The notes: generated from the letters alone by a model not told the origin. DNA of 64,000 nt from Trichobilharzia szidati (GCA_944472155.2 OX235279.1:148636199-148700198), one strand, 5' to 3'; positions 22,720 through 35,754 are shown, counted from the stretch's first letter. Program-made: numbers and translations.

Positions 22720-23030
22720 CATAGTACATTATCACTTCCGATTCGGATTCATCTCACCATCCTCACAACTCTGATAAGAGGGGACAGTGAGATGTAGCGG
22801 TCGATAATTCCCCAAAATTAATACACTACAACATTCATCACTGGATATTGGATGCTGGTGGCTTAGGTAAAGGCTCAACGTCAGGCACCCACGCCGTTTG
22901 GCATGCTGTCGTGTCACATTCATTTGTACGTCCACGATCCTCGCCTAACTAAGCAATTATCCTCACACTAAGATTTTGGTCCCGAAGTGTACTTCACATT
23001 TTATACAATCAGGTTGGCATTTTAGCCTCG
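22720..23030 (+). repeat. LTR-like repeat, spacer copy
   Basis: Begins near TGTAGCGGTCGATAATTCCC and shares AACATTCATCACTGGATATT and TTTGGTCCCGAAGTGTACTT with the arm copies. Its place downstream of integrase remnant 2 fits a 3' LTR, but decay is heavy. Confidence 0.5.
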
Positions 23031-23044
23031 CCTAGTTGACTAAC

Positions 23045-26000
23045 TTGCTAGTTTTCTAGCCGGTGCCAAGCCCGTGTAAAGCTATAAAACTGAAACAGAA
23101 ACTTCAACGCACAAAAATATATTATTAATACAGAAAACTCAAATAAAAATTTATTTTTCTCTGAAATCAGAGAGGCGAAATGACACAGCGGGCTGGTGAA
23201 AGCCTTCGGGGAGAGAGTCAGCCAGCCGATGTGTCTTCTCCCGATGAGAGCGAGAATTTTGAATGGGGACCTAGAATGCCCGTACAGTGTATGGGACGCT
23301 GGGAAATGAGAAGAAATGGCATGGAAGTTCTGGGTATCTGCAAGAGCAGAAGGAATGGACGTAAATTATCAGAATCGTCAACTTAAAAGTGAGCAATCTA
23401 CTGTGGTCTCCCAGATGACATCCACAGGCACAATGAAGCAGTTAGTGACTGCCAAGATGTCATCAGTGGCAGCCAAAGCTCTAATGCAGTCGGAACCAAT
23501 CTCCTCCTGCAGGATAATGATGGCAAGATTCAAGTCAAAAGTAAGGATGGTCGGAATTATATAATGTTACGCGCAATGCTACAAACAACGCAGAACAAGA
23601 AAAGAAGCAGGAGTTTTACAGACAACTACAAACAGTACTGAGATCAAAATCCTCATGGGTGATATGAACGCCTAATTGGGACCTAAAAATACCGGAAGAG
23701 AACTCATCATGGGTCGAAAAGCTTTCACTCGGAGAAATGAATGAGAACGGAAGATTATTCATAGACTTCTGCTCTTTCAACGATTTGGTAATCGAAGGGA
23801 GGCCAGCGACATGGATTTCGCCTAACGTACATACCGCAAAACAGACAGATTTCACCTCAGTATTGCTCAAGGAAGTGGAGGTACACCCTGCTGGATAGAA
23901 AGTCGAGAGTGGGAACAGATGTGGTCTCACACCATCATCTAGTTCAAAGGACCTTCAAGGTGAAGCTCAAATCCCTGGAGTAAGCCACAGTTCAAGCTCA
24001 ACATTCAGAAACTGAAGGACAAAACTATAATGGATACCTGCTTTCACTAAAGAATAGATAAAAGTAAAGTCAAACACACCATGTGGCATCACTGGAGAAA
24101 CCTGTAGTGAAGATATCGGAATTATCTATAGGTGACGTTCAACGAAACATGTACAAGTGCTATGGTAAGAAAGAAGAGACACATTAAGGAATGTCTCTCA
24201 ACGCCACCTATCTGAAAGCTTATAGAAGAGAGGAGGATGGTGAAAAAGAAGACAGCTCAATACAAAGGTAGGGAAGAGGAGAAGCTGAAATCACAGCAGT
24301 GTACACTGCACTGAAGATAGAAGTGTAGAAAAGTGCAGAGAAAGACAGTGGCTGGCAACTGGAGCAGAACGGACAGACAGACTGCAGTTAAAACAGACTT
24401 TAGGGCGTTGTATCAGATAACCAAGCTGCTCGCTATCCGAGAAGAGATCAACTCAGATGATGGAACCAACAAAGATGATCAAAGGAACCCGATTATCAAG
24501 GAGGAGTGACAAATAAAACAATTGTCTTATCACCTACAAAGAATTTTGGATCGACATCACCTGCAAATCGCCCAGGAATAGCACTCCCCACGACGGCACG
24601 TAAATAAATGAATCCCAGTGGACAATAATTCTCAAACGAAAGCGGAAATACTGAATGAGACCGACTTAATGAGCCCCGGAAAGAAAGGCGCCAGAGGCAG
24701 GCAGAATTTCTCCTGAAGCACTGGAAACGGACCCGGAGACTGCGGCAGATGTTCTCACGCCATTATTGCAAAAGGTTTGGAAAGAAGGAAAGATGCCTAC
24801 CGTTTGGAAGAAGGGCTGGCTACCTTTCAAGCCACTAAGGAAGAGTGACTTACGCCCCACTCTGAAAGAACTAGCGTGGAATAATGCTGTTGTCCACGCC
24901 AAGTAAAATACTAAATCGCGTCATCCTGGAGAGAATAAAGGATTCACTAGATACAGAACTCCGCCAATCTAGAAGAAGCTGGCTGGATTCAGGGAAGGCA
25001 GATCAGGTGCTGATCAAATTGCAACTCTATGCATCGCCATCACAGAGCAAAGCATGGAATGGAAGTCAAACCTCTCTCTGTCTCAAATTCATCGTCTTCG
25101 CAAGGACCTTCGACAGACAGCGTTGACCACGAACTAATTTGGAAACTATTTCAACACCGATGATATTATTAATTGTGGGGGGCCGGATTATGCAGGAGAC
25201 GTTGTATGAAGAGCAAGAAGATAGTGTAACAACAGAAGACAAGGGCCAGGCAACAGAACGTTTATTACGGAAAATCAACACATTTATAGATTTTGATGTA
25301 CATTATTGTAGGTTAGTGTTAGTAGAAAATACAGTCTGTTGATTGATTGTTTCTCACACAAAGTTAACTTTGCATCTCTTGTGGCTGTGTCAGTTCATCT
25401 ATATGTTAACTGTATCCGCCTGTCCATCTTGACCTTGTTTTCACATGACTAACATTGACCTCAATTACTGTTAACCAATTTGGCTAGCAACCATCTCTCA
25501 CCACAGTAGGAATGGTCCACCGATAAGTGGGTCTCGATTTTGCAGATGATATATGTCTAATGTCACAGGAACTGGAAGACTTACAGGCAAACAGTAACGA
25601 GCCGGCTGGAGAGGCACCGAACACAGGACTCCTTCCAGGTGAACATAGAGAAGACAAAGGTGATGCGGATAACCAACGAACTGTGACAACAACAGCAACC
25701 AGTACCAATCACCATCAACCGGGGAGATTTGACAGAAGTTACCCCCTTCACTTATTCGGATAGGAAGCATCGTTTCAACCACGGGGATTCGGAACGGATG
25801 AAGATGACAAAGTCAGAGTCGGAGAGGCGAGATACGCCTTCATCAACCTGAAACCAGTTTGAAATCTTCTGCACTCAGCATAAGGACTAAGAGACAGATT
25901 TTCAACGCCAATGACAAGTCGGTCCTTCTATACGGTCCAGAAACTTGCACTGAGTGTCACGATAAGGATTTCCAACCGGTTGCAGACTTTTATCAACAGC

Positions 26001-26345
26001 TGCTTTCGCTAGCTCCATACTGGAGACCAAAGGACCAGCTGGCAAAAAGGATTAGCACCAAGGAATTCTGGGAACAAAACAACCAAGAGCCGATTGCTCA
26101 ACGAATATGTAGGAGAAAATGGAGGTGGATCGGGTATACGTTGAGGAGACCGTCGAATGACATCGCGCACCAGGCCATCAAGTGGAATCCAAATAGGAAG
26201 CGACAAGTGGGTCGTTCGAGGGTGACATGGAGATCGTGTGTGAAGGAGATGAGAGGTTATGGGCAGTAGTGAACGGCAGAAGATAAGACAATTCGGAGAT
26301 GCGTTGTTGAAGCCCTATGTTCCACTCGGAACCCAAGGGAATAAT
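23045..26345 (+). mobile_element. RTE-like LINE family A, full-length but decayed copy
   Basis: The 5' UTR starts near CTAGTTTTCTAGCCGG. Endonuclease remnants follow: a WEMRRNGMEVLGICKSRRNG segment near 23300-23360 and a MGDMNA-like site near 23655. The polymerase spans about 24500-26000, with DFADDICLMSQ near 25535. The 3' end is GAAGCCCTATGTTCCACTCG at about 26310. Many stops and indels are present. The portion from 24684 on belongs to the right palindrome arm; the 5' part is spacer. Confidence 0.85.
25203..25505 (+). repeat. Insertion in the RTE copy, possible solo LTR (right arm)
   Basis: TGTATGAAGAGCAAGAAGAT ... CATCTCTCACCACA lies between RTE sequences that are contiguous in the element at 60.25 kb. 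It has the same sequence as the left-arm insertion. Confidence 0.4.
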
Positions 26346-27044
26346 AAGAATAATTTGGCGCTTTCGTTTGTCTTTGCTCTACGCGGAACAAATACTATAG
26401 GGGTTGGAAGTATAAAACCTTGAGCTAGTATACGGCGTACTATCCACGAACGTCAACACCCTCAGCCTCTAAAGAATAGGAACTTCTACCTCTGTAATCA
26501 CTGACTCAGTTTGCTGACTTCAACTTTGGCCACTTCCTATAAATCTACATTACTTGACACTAAGAGTAAATTGGGCCACGTTGGCATAATTCGAGGATTA
26601 ATTTCTATTCCCAAGAAATCATCTAATCAGATATCGGAAAATAGTAATTCATCATAAATTGCTTGATGTAATGCTGTTCGATGCGTAGCGTAAACCATTC
26701 TTTTACTCTACTTTTCTTTCGTCTATGAGAAATCTACAGAGGTGGGTTGAAAGCCAATGAAAAATATGCGTAGGAATATTTCGCGGCCCAAGGACATAAT
26801 TTAATGATTAAAACAATAAAAGATAGAGAACATTTCATGCATTATGTTGGATGGAAATTCTGTAAGCCCAGTGGTTCAAGCAGGCCCACCGGGGTAATTC
26901 ACTCATATATAGTCCAAAGAAGTTTCACAATTCCTTATTGGGAAATCTACAATTAATACAGGCGATTGTTACATTTTCGGGAGTACTATGAGCTAGTAAC
27001 AGTTTATAATATACTCATGATCATGTGTTCACATTATGTTGTTC

Positions 27045-27430
27045 CTTGCCAGGTGCTTTTAGAGGCTGAAGTTATTGACGTTCACGGATATTACGAAGTA
27101 TACTAACGCAAGATCTAATACCCACAACTTCTATAGTATTCGTTCCACCTAGACCAAAGGCAAAGCAAAACACAAGAATTGATCGTCCAAATTACGAGTT
27201 ATATTTCGGGACCAAATCGGAGTGCGAGATGATTGCTTAGCTAGCTAGGGATCGTGCACGAACGAGCAGAGTACTGAATGGCGTGAATGCTTGACCGGAA
27301 GCCTTCAGCTAAACAAATCGACTAAAACAGTGAGGGTCAGCATCCAATGTTCAGTGATGAATGCTGTGGCCAATAATTCTGGGGAATTACCTACCGCTGC
27401 ATGCTCATACAAAAAAGTTTTCTGGACATT
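27045..27430 (-). repeat. LTR-like repeat, right arm copy
   Basis: Inverted counterpart of 17640-18020, identical except for a few bases. Confidence 0.5.
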
Positions 27431-28394
27431 GTTGAACTATCCTACTGAATTGGAGAAGTAAGCAATGTAGTGGACAGCAGTACATATGACATTGAGATCC
27501 ACTGGGAACCTTAGATGGTAATCGACTTCACGAACTCATAGACGATTACACTTGGATTATAGAAGCTAATTGGTACGATGTACATTTTGAAGGTTAGTTT
27601 CCCAAGATCGCTGATTCTAAATTGCAATCTGGAGATACCACCTGACAATAGATCGTAGACGCAGGATTTAGATAGAAGCTATTTACTTAGATAGATATTC
27701 AAATGAAGTAAACCTGACATTGATCTTTTGAAAGTGATAATGTGCTTCATACTGTGCAATTAGTAAGGGTGGAAGAAAACAAAATCCTATTTAGTTTGTT
27801 ACTGTTGTATACTGTGAAAAAATTTCATGGGAGAAAGCGTATGTTCCATGCACAAAATATAATATATCCATGCTTAGGGTAATGAGAACTTGTAGCAGAT
27901 AATCTTCAGAATAGCTATCCTTGAGAGAACTCTTCGAAGTTCATTTTTCACTATTTTTATAAAATCACCTAGTCTAAAATAACTGCGCTACTCTGCAACC
28001 TACTATGAATCGAAGGATATATTATTAATACAGGTACCAATTACCAAAATAGATACTGTTGATGCAGCCAAGACATATTTCTGACATCAAAAATAGGATA
28101 GCTTCACCGATGAAAAGCTTTCAATGCATTTCACACCACCGAACACAACATGCCGGCATGCAACTAGTGTCGGAAGAAATGAGGCGTACAAACAGATTTT
28201 ACAAAAAACACAAGTTGTATTCACAAACACGCCAATAATGCAAACTCCCTGCTTCAACATTCGTTTCCTTTCTATTATTACCACAAGTGAACATGGCCGT
28301 TTAAATCCATTGACTACACGGACGAAAGAAGACTAGACGGAATCGGATGGGCCCTAAGATTCTCTGATGACTTCACCTAGTTTATTAGCTCTCT

Positions 28395-28868
28395 AGTTTT
28401 CTAGCCGGTCCCAAGCTTGGCCAAAGAGGGAGGGTTGCGCGTTTAGCTTGCTACCCTACCCCAGAAAACAAACCAAACCTCTACGGAAACTACAATGAAG
28501 AAGAAAAACATCAGAAATATAAAAGAAAATACTTATTCTTTGCTAGCATCGAGGAGACGGAATGACACCGACTGGTGGAAGACTTCGGGAAGCCAGTCGA
28601 CCGATGTGGCTTCATCGATGAAAGCGAAATAAGGCTGGGGTTGTGGAATGTTCGTGAGGTGTACGAGGCTAGGAAAACTGCCCGTGTTGCCAAACAGATG
28701 AGAAGACAGCGCATAGAGGTTCTAGGAATCTGTGAAAGTAAGTGGACTCTCCGAATCGTTAACTGGAGACTCAATAGTCTACTTTGGTCACCCGAGCGAC
28801 AACCACAAGCCCACTAAGGGAGTGGCTATCATGCTGTCACCAGCAGCAGCGGAATCATTAAAGACAAT
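28395..28868 (+). mobile_element. RTE-like LINE family A, 5' end only
   Basis: The 5' UTR (TAGTTTTCTAGCCGGTCCCA, GGGAGGGTTGCGCG) and the start of the endonuclease (LGLWNVREVYEARKTARVAK, then VLGICESKW) are present. Homology stops at 28868 after ATTAAAGACA, exactly at the palindrome edge. LINE copies normally lose their 5' end, so a 3'-deleted copy points to a rearrangement breakpoint. Confidence 0.8.
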
Positions 28869-28879
28869 TGAGACACTAA

Positions 28880-30780
28880 TCCTGTTAGATATAAAGCCGT
28901 CAGCATAGCATCTCGTTTTAGATCCTTAGAAATTGTTGACTCTTTTGGAACTAGTGAAAAGCTTGTCAATTGGATAAGTTTTCTTCTCAAATGAATTTAA
29001 CAACCAGTCAGAATTAACCACTATTTGTCTATGTATAAGCTCATGACTATTGATGTAATAGAGGGATGTGTTCCCAACCCTACCATATTTCATGGTCAAG
29101 AATGGCTGACCATAAATCTGAGGACTACCAGAGTATGGACTATGGCTTTCACTCGAATGAAATGACCGTTGAAAACAAGAGCTACTATGTATAAGCCAGT
29201 TGAGAGTAATAACTTACCACTAACCCAGGTAAGTCCAATGTAGCATACTTTGAACTTTGCAAACCTAGTATATGCTTGTACATGCACGTTGTTCTCCTCT
29301 CAAGCCTGTTTATTGGACGACACCCACCACTCTACCCACTGATTTCAGTGCTCCTCACAATGCGATGAAGCATTTCGAAAGTTTCCCAGGAAATACTAAT
29401 GGAGAGCAGTTAAGAAGAATATTGAGAATAGAGGAGGCACGAAATCGTCAGAGTAGATGCTGTGGGATATTATCTTGTCTTAAATTCCTTACGTAAAATG
29501 TTGAACGGAATATCTTTCTGACAACTAACATGATGTGGAATGACCATGAAGGGCAGAAGAAAAATCATAATCCAAGATATTTCATATCTGACTTAGCTTC
29601 AACCTCAGCGCATTTATACCTGTTGCGGTGTGAATAATGTTACTATGTTTTGACGGGTTTGGTATCCTGTTGGGGATCATTAACCACGAAGGCTAGTAAT
29701 GTGCGGAGATACTGCATGCACAAGTCGGTGCAGGATGACTAATACAGCAGTAACCATGGTCGTCATAGAGCTTGACATTATAAAGATAGGGTCGATGTCT
29801 CACTCTAATCTGCATATCTGGCAGAGGTCACGATCATGTATCACTCCTGTTAATAGGAAGACGATACTCATTTTGGAATTTTAACTTTATGAAGGAGTCT
29901 AGATTCGCCTCAAACAACATGCCTTGATCTCTGTAGATGCCAATATTTTCACCACTCAAAATTTTCATTTAGGCCATGACTTTGTTGATTCCCATGTCTA
30001 GATGGGATACCATGGTCCCCACACGGATTTGTTAAATATCTTAAATTTCAGCAAGCTCAACATTGTTGTGTATTAAAATGTCATATTATCTACATATTTC
30101 ACACCACTCTTTACTAAGACATCTCTACTTGACTCAATAAACCTGATTCATCTCAGCTCTTTGCCTAGTTACTAGGTCCTAAATAAAGTGGGTAACTCTA
30201 CAGAGATATTCTCCAGTTGTACCTTAAATATACACGTCCAATTAGTAGTACCTTGTTTAATACCTCCTATCAACAGTCATTAAGAAAATACTTTTGAGTG
30301 TCCACCTGAAAACTTGATTTGCGTGCGTGACAAGCCCTGTCACACCTAAAATTTATGCTTTGTATCTGAATGAGTGTGTCATGCTTTGACGCCATCTCTT
30401 ATGACACATCGGCAATTGCCTGGGCCGAATTCATCAGGCATTTGGTATAATAACACGTATGTTGAAGACGGAGAGTAATTTACGTCAAAATCCACACACT
30501 AAGTTGCAAAACAGTCTCCCTTATCTGCCTCGATCAGTATTTACATTAAAACCTCGGATCTGAAGATGGTTAAAATATTCGTGTTAAAAATTCTGACACT
30601 AAGGAAGTTCAGTCAGTCACCTGTCGTACAGCGTTCGAAGTGAATAAAATCACTCACAACTGGGGTTTTACGACACCTGAAAGACAACCCTTTCACCTGC
30701 GGATGCATTTCAAACTTGACTTATGAAGCTCAGTACGCTTCAAACAAGGGACTATACACATCACAATTGTTACCAAACAG
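28880..30780. other. Intergenic repeat-like sequence, unassigned
   Basis: No host gene was recognised. The minus strand of about 29950-29720 gives a weak retroelement-like reading, but I cannot place it in a family. Confidence 0.4.
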
Positions 30781-30789
30781 TCGTACCCT

Positions 30790-30980
30790 TATGACAAGTA
30801 GGAGAGGAAAAAAATCTATAAAACTCAAGTTTCGAAGTCGAAGGATTATAATTGATATGATTCTGAACAATTTATTTTGTTCGAAACGTCATCCAGTAAA
30901 TAATTCTGTTTCACTGTGTGATACATCTAATAAACAAACTAATATGGAATTACTTACTACCACAGTGCCCAAGTTTTAAA
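30790..30980 (+). mobile_element. Penelope-like element 3' terminus (family 1)
   Basis: AAAACTCAAGTTTCGAAGTC, then TTGATATGATTCTGAACAAT, TTGTTCGAAACGTCATCCAG and CACTGTGTGATACATC match the end of the coding PLE at 57.4-57.55 kb. It ends ACAGTGCCCAAGTTTTAAAC. Confidence 0.75.
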
Positions 30981-31159
30981 CATGTATTAATGTTACCAAA
31001 CAGTGTCTGGTCAAGATATGGGCACTACTGAAACATCAAGGACACCCTAACGTTTACGTTACGACGCGCGTTTTCCTCTCCAACCAGAAAATACCTATTT
31101 TGTGAATTATCCACTTGGGAAACCTCATCTTCCTAGCCGGTGAATTAAATTCAACCATA

Positions 31160-31357
31160 ACTCACATATTGTATCTCTGTGGTTAGGATTCTCGCCGACC
31201 ATGCATATGGTCCGAGGTTCGAACCCCTACCGACGCACACCCGATATCTATGGTCGGCCTGCAAAATTTGGGCTACCGATATCCACGCTGAAAATGTCAT
31301 GCATGTACTGAAAATACGGTGTGGCATCAAGCTGTAATCAAAATAATAAATAATAAG
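31160..31357 (+). repeat. tRNA-derived SINE
   Basis: The A-box-like CTGTGGTTAGGATTCTCG and B-box-like GAGGTTCGAACCCC are spaced as in a tRNA. A unique body follows, with an AATAATAAATAAT tail at about 31342-31355. It is a different family from the SINE at 2.9 and 63.7 kb. A functional tRNA is unlikely, as no acceptor stem closes. Confidence 0.6.
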
Positions 31358-31616
31358 TCCAACTGTCTCGAACTACTACCAAAGCTTTAGGTTCCACTTT
31401 TGTAACAGCATCTTCCTCACTTGTTCAGATAAACGAGACTTGTTGATCTACCACGTCATTCCTGTGTAGCCGATCATCCAGAAAGTACTAGGTTAAGCCG
31501 AAAACCTTTTCTTTTCATTACTTGTACTTATCAGTCTTATTCTTGGTCTTGTGGGTAGACACTGTTGCTCTCTTATTTGCATATAGCGTAAGTTATAGTG
31601 ATCGTTAAAGTGGCTG

Positions 31617-32444
31617 TTGAAAGTAGCCTTAGAAAAAGCAATAAAACACAATATCCTAAAGACTCGTGTAGGTCTCGTCTGTTCTGATACTACGCCTGCG
31701 TTGCCACAGTCTAGCACTGAAGCGGCACAGGCAATACCAGGTGAAGAGGGTACTACGCCTGCATCCATTGAAAGCCTGTGTACGAAACACAGAAAAACAA
31801 AGAGGAAACGCTCAAGACATCATAAGACCCCGAAAGCGTCATCAAGGAAGGGAGACGAATGTCAGGCGTGCAGTGTCATCGTTTCTAAAACTGACTCAGC
31901 TTTTGAATGCAATTTTCGCAAACGATGGGTACGCTGCTGTTGTGAAAAAGGGGTGCCGAAATCATACTATGAGCTTATGCGAAATAACCCGTGTCCACGG
32001 TTCTGGTATCTCTGTCCACTTTGTCGCCCTGACACGGTCCCACAGAGCGTGTCTGCGGATAGCAGAAACAACACGCCACTCTTGTATCTCAACGCAGTCT
32101 CATGCAGCTCCCCACCTGCCAACACCACATTACCAAAACTTGGTAAAGACAATAAGAAGGACACTCCAGTCCAACTGACTGGAAATGCCAATCTTCACAA
32201 GGTGAAGAGTCCTAAGGTTGCACCCACAACATCAGCGAAAGGTAGAATTGCAAAAGCACCACTTGCATCCACTAGCAAGCTTGGCAACACAACAAAGGCT
32301 GGTCAAAACATGATGAAGCCTAAAGTTACTGACGCTGCAAAGAAATACAAGGAGCCAAAGGCCAAACCTAAGTCTGAGGTCAGTCGGTCTAATTCTCTTA
32401 TCCTTTTTAACGTACGTGTGTGCAAGGACAGCTTGCTTGAATAA
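31617..32444 (+). pseudogene. CR1-like ORF1, PHD-like zinc finger part
   Basis: Open for 275 codons. The Cys/His-like pattern DECQACSVIV ... WVRCCCEKG ... YLCPLC at residues of about 80-140 resembles the PHD-like finger of CR1 ORF1 proteins, followed by a Lys/Pro/Ser/Thr-rich linker. It is read as a LINE ORF1 because of what follows, not as a host PHD protein. The assigned start is a GTG-like codon, so the true start is unknown. Confidence 0.65.
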
Positions 32445-32532
32445 CGGGCCCCGTTTGGTCAGGAACAGTGGTCCAACTTTTGCAATAAATTAGGTCTGAA
32501 CATTAGTTCAGTGAAATAGTGCTGGCTGTGCA

Positions 32533-33081
32533 GTGGCGTCCACACGCCTCAGGGTAAGCCACCCCATTAAGGGTTACACTGGACTAGATATGATCGAAAG
32601 AATACTATTACTGGATCAGGTACTGGCCATTGACAGGAGTTCTACCATAAGGGTGAGACATGATAGACCATGGGCTGATAGACAAATGGCGAGGGAGTCA
32701 CTGATGCCTTCTAGCTCTATGATCGTACACGGTGTTCCGGAGCTGGAAGCTGGCACTACTTTTGAAAAACACATGCATGAAGTACAGCAATGGAGATGGC
32801 TGTCATCTCAGATGGCCCTGGGCGCTTCTGGAGCAATCTCCATTTTCCGACTACATCACCCCGCTCATCTCACACAGATTAGCTCTCCAAAGCTGATATG
32901 TGTCACGTTCAACTCCCCGGAGCAGTTGGCCATAGTACTTCAACGGTGGTATGAGACCAAGAGGAAAATGGGAGGACACACTCGATGCTGCGAAAGCAGA
33001 CCCCGAACCATAAGGAGGCAGCAAACTGAGGCGTTAATGCGTCCCCAAGCTTCAGTGACACTAGAGCGATGCAGTGTTTAG
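32533..33081 (+). pseudogene. CR1-like ORF1, second block
   Basis: 182 codons containing SMIVHGVPELEA and ICVTFNSPEQLAIVLQ, which fits the RNA-binding (RRM-like) part of ORF1 proteins. It is separated from the first block by stops. Confidence 0.55.
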
Positions 33082-33229
33082 AATGACAGTCTGTGTCACC
33101 CAACTGTCCCACCTGAATCAATAGAAAAAACTACAACGAACCGGTTCCATCGGAGTCGGCCAACTAGTCCCAACATTAAGTCCCCTACCAGCCCCACGTC
33201 AACTACCCCACAACACTCTGAGGTTGTGA

Positions 33230-33850
33230 GACTCACTGTCAGCTGCCTATGTATCAATGTGAGAGGACTAAGAGGAAAAGTAAGCGAAGTCAGAAATCTC
33301 CACTCACACCTGCAGCCTAAGATAACCATTCTCACTGGCTAATCCCCGCTATTGCCGACAACGAAATCAGTATATGTGATATGGTTCTGGTCAGGAAAGA
33401 CGGATAATAAGGAAGGAGGGGGAGTTGCTACATACTTTGACAGGCAACTTAAATGTGTACGCGCAACGGACCCACCACTTATTGAACTCCCAGACTCCAT
33501 ATGGTGTCATTTCACCGTAGGCCACACCAAGCATTTACTGGGTGGCATCTACCGATCACCCTCCTGTGGGGCAGAGCACAACCAGCTAATGCTCAGTACC
33601 ATCACTGGCATACGGGACTTGGGCTGTGACCAAATCACCATAGCTGGAGATTTCAATGCCCCATCACTGAACCTTGGCTCCGGGTATGCTAAGGGAAAAT
33701 TTGGCCAAAATCTTCTGCAAACTATTCAAAATATGGGACTGACTGAGAGTGTTGGAGACAAGTTGAAAGTCATCAAAACTAGACTACATTCTAACTAGTG
33801 ACCAACTACTCGTCGAAAAGGTCCAGATCATGACTCCTCTAGGAAGTAGT
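33230..33850 (+). pseudogene. CR1-like apurinic endonuclease remnant
   Basis: CINVRGLRGKVSEVRNL is the endonuclease start. GGIYRSPSC and IAGDFNAPSLNLG carry the catalytic Asp-Asn motif and SDHAVIG follows near 33850. There is a stop near 33340 and frame changes. Confidence 0.75.
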
Positions 33851-34499
33851 GACCATGCAGTCATTGGTTTAGATCTCGTTCTCCGTGAGCATTTGCAGTG
33901 GGGCGTTACGCGACCATGTCTGTGCTCTAGCAAGGCGGCCTATGCTGAAATGCGGAGGCTCTTGTCCGACGCAGATTTGCTTTTAGCATGAGATGAGCTA
34001 TCTGTGGATGAACACTGAGAAGTAGTAAAAGAGATTATCCATACAGCAATCTCGAATACCGTCCATTCAGTCACAACACAGCCCAAAAGAAAGTCATCAT
34101 GGCTGAAGAGAGGCACGCTACGGATTCCGCATGCAAAGTGGAAGTCTTGGTTTACGTAGCGCGTATCTAAGAGTTAGATCGACCAGGACGCATACCTGGA
34201 ACTCAGGAACCGGGGTAATGTGAGAGTCAGCACTGACAGGAGGTCATTCCAGGCTAACCTTGCCAAAAAACTCCTAGCAAACTCAAAAAACTTGAATCGA
34301 TTCATGTCAGAAAGAAAACCAACCAACCAGGGGGCATGCGCCTTATTAGGCTCAAACGGTCAATATCTCACCAGTCTGGAGATGGCTGAAACATTCAGTT
34401 TAGCCTTCGCCAAACAGCTAAACAACAATGTGGGTATTACCGGTATGGACCAATATGGCAACACTAATATTTCACCGGAGGGACATAGTGGCTACTCCC

Positions 34500-35754
34500 C
34501 CAAATAAAACCGACAGTAGTACTAAGGAAGCTACAGAGACTCACACCTGGGAAGTCCCCAGGCTGTGACAACATCAGGCCATCTGTTCTGAAACAGTGCA
34601 CCGAAGCTCCCTGTAGCCCTCTATGCGACTTGTTCCAGCACTCAATGGATTCGGCGAAACTGCCAAGGAAGTGGAAAAGATCCATCCTTTCCCCAATCTT
34701 CAAGGGTGGGGATAGGTAAAATGCCACTAGTTATAGACCAGTAGCTCTACTTCCAGTGGTATCGAAAGTACTGGAAAGTATTATTGACAATCACATCAGG
34801 GATTACCTCGATAGGTCTAATATTCTCTATTAAGCCCAACACGGTTTCAGGAAAGGCAAATCCTGCATAACAAACCTACCATCAGCTTGGGACGACTGGA
34901 CATCATGCTGTGATGTGAATGTTCCAGTTCATGGGGTCTTCCTAGACTTTGAGAAGGTATTTGACACAGTTCATCATGACCGTCTCCTACACAAAATAAG
35001 TCAGGTAGGTATAGGTAGGCCACTTCTGTCATGGTTAAAGGACCACCTAGCTGAAAGGCAATATCGCACTAAGGTCAATCGAGTCCGATCATCTTGGCAC
35101 AGCTCGTCATCAGGAGTGTCGCAGGGTTCTATCCTAGGGCCATTGATGTTTTTGATTTTTATCAATGATCTACCATGCTGTCTAAGCTGCCCGACTCTTC
35201 TATACGCTGACGACGTGAAGATATCGAGAGCGATAAAGTGCCCGGAGGACTCAGATGGGCTACAGGAAGATTTAAACCTTCTGGAAGACTGGGGGGTGGC
35301 CAGTGGCATGACTTTCAACCTGAAAAGTTGCAAAGTAGTGAAGTTACGCACCTGTAGACTGCAGAATGCAAGTTACACCCCATGCAATAAAAGCTTGTCC
35401 TGCATAACGTTGGAACGTGACTTAGGCCTAGTTCTAACGGAAAATTACACGGGGGACGTAGCTAGGGCATATGCGGTCATACACTTTACACATGGACAGT
35501 TAGGTGCACTCACTCCTGAGCTCTTTCCAAGGTTGTACATAACATGCGTCAGACTACACCTTGAAGTGCATAGTATTATTGCACCCCCACTGCTTAGAAG
35601 AGACGCCAACCTCTTGGAAGGAGTCCAACGACGGGCAACAAAAGGAGTGGTTGGTCTCCAAAATAAACCATATGATGAAAGGCTGAAGAAATTAGGCCTA
35701 TTCACACTTAGTTCCCGTCGGCTTAGGGGGGAATTAATTACTACCTACAAATAA
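34500..35754 (+). pseudogene. CR1-like reverse transcriptase remnant
   Basis: The frame at 34915-35754 (279 codons) carries motif A (FLDFEKVFDTVHHDR), motif B (SGVSQGSILGPLMF) and motif C (LYADDVKIS), then the thumb. The fingers (34500-34900: KSPGCDNIRPSVLK, then SYRPVALLPVVSKVLE) contain at least two stops. Confidence 0.85.

Larger units (their letters stand above)
24684..28868. repeat. Right arm of giant inverted repeat (about 4.2 kb)
   Basis: Reverse complement of 16279-20371. The inner end falls inside the RTE copy at 23.0-26.3 kb; the outer end falls inside the endonuclease of the RTE fragment at 28.4 kb. Substitutions are very few, e.g. a Gln/Arg codon difference between the frames at 16727-16939 and 28124-28336. 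Confidence 0.9.

Noticed and set aside
31617..32444. A host PHD-finger protein
   Set aside because: It is followed in the same orientation by a CR1-type ORF1 block, endonuclease and reverse transcriptase, so it is the LINE ORF1.
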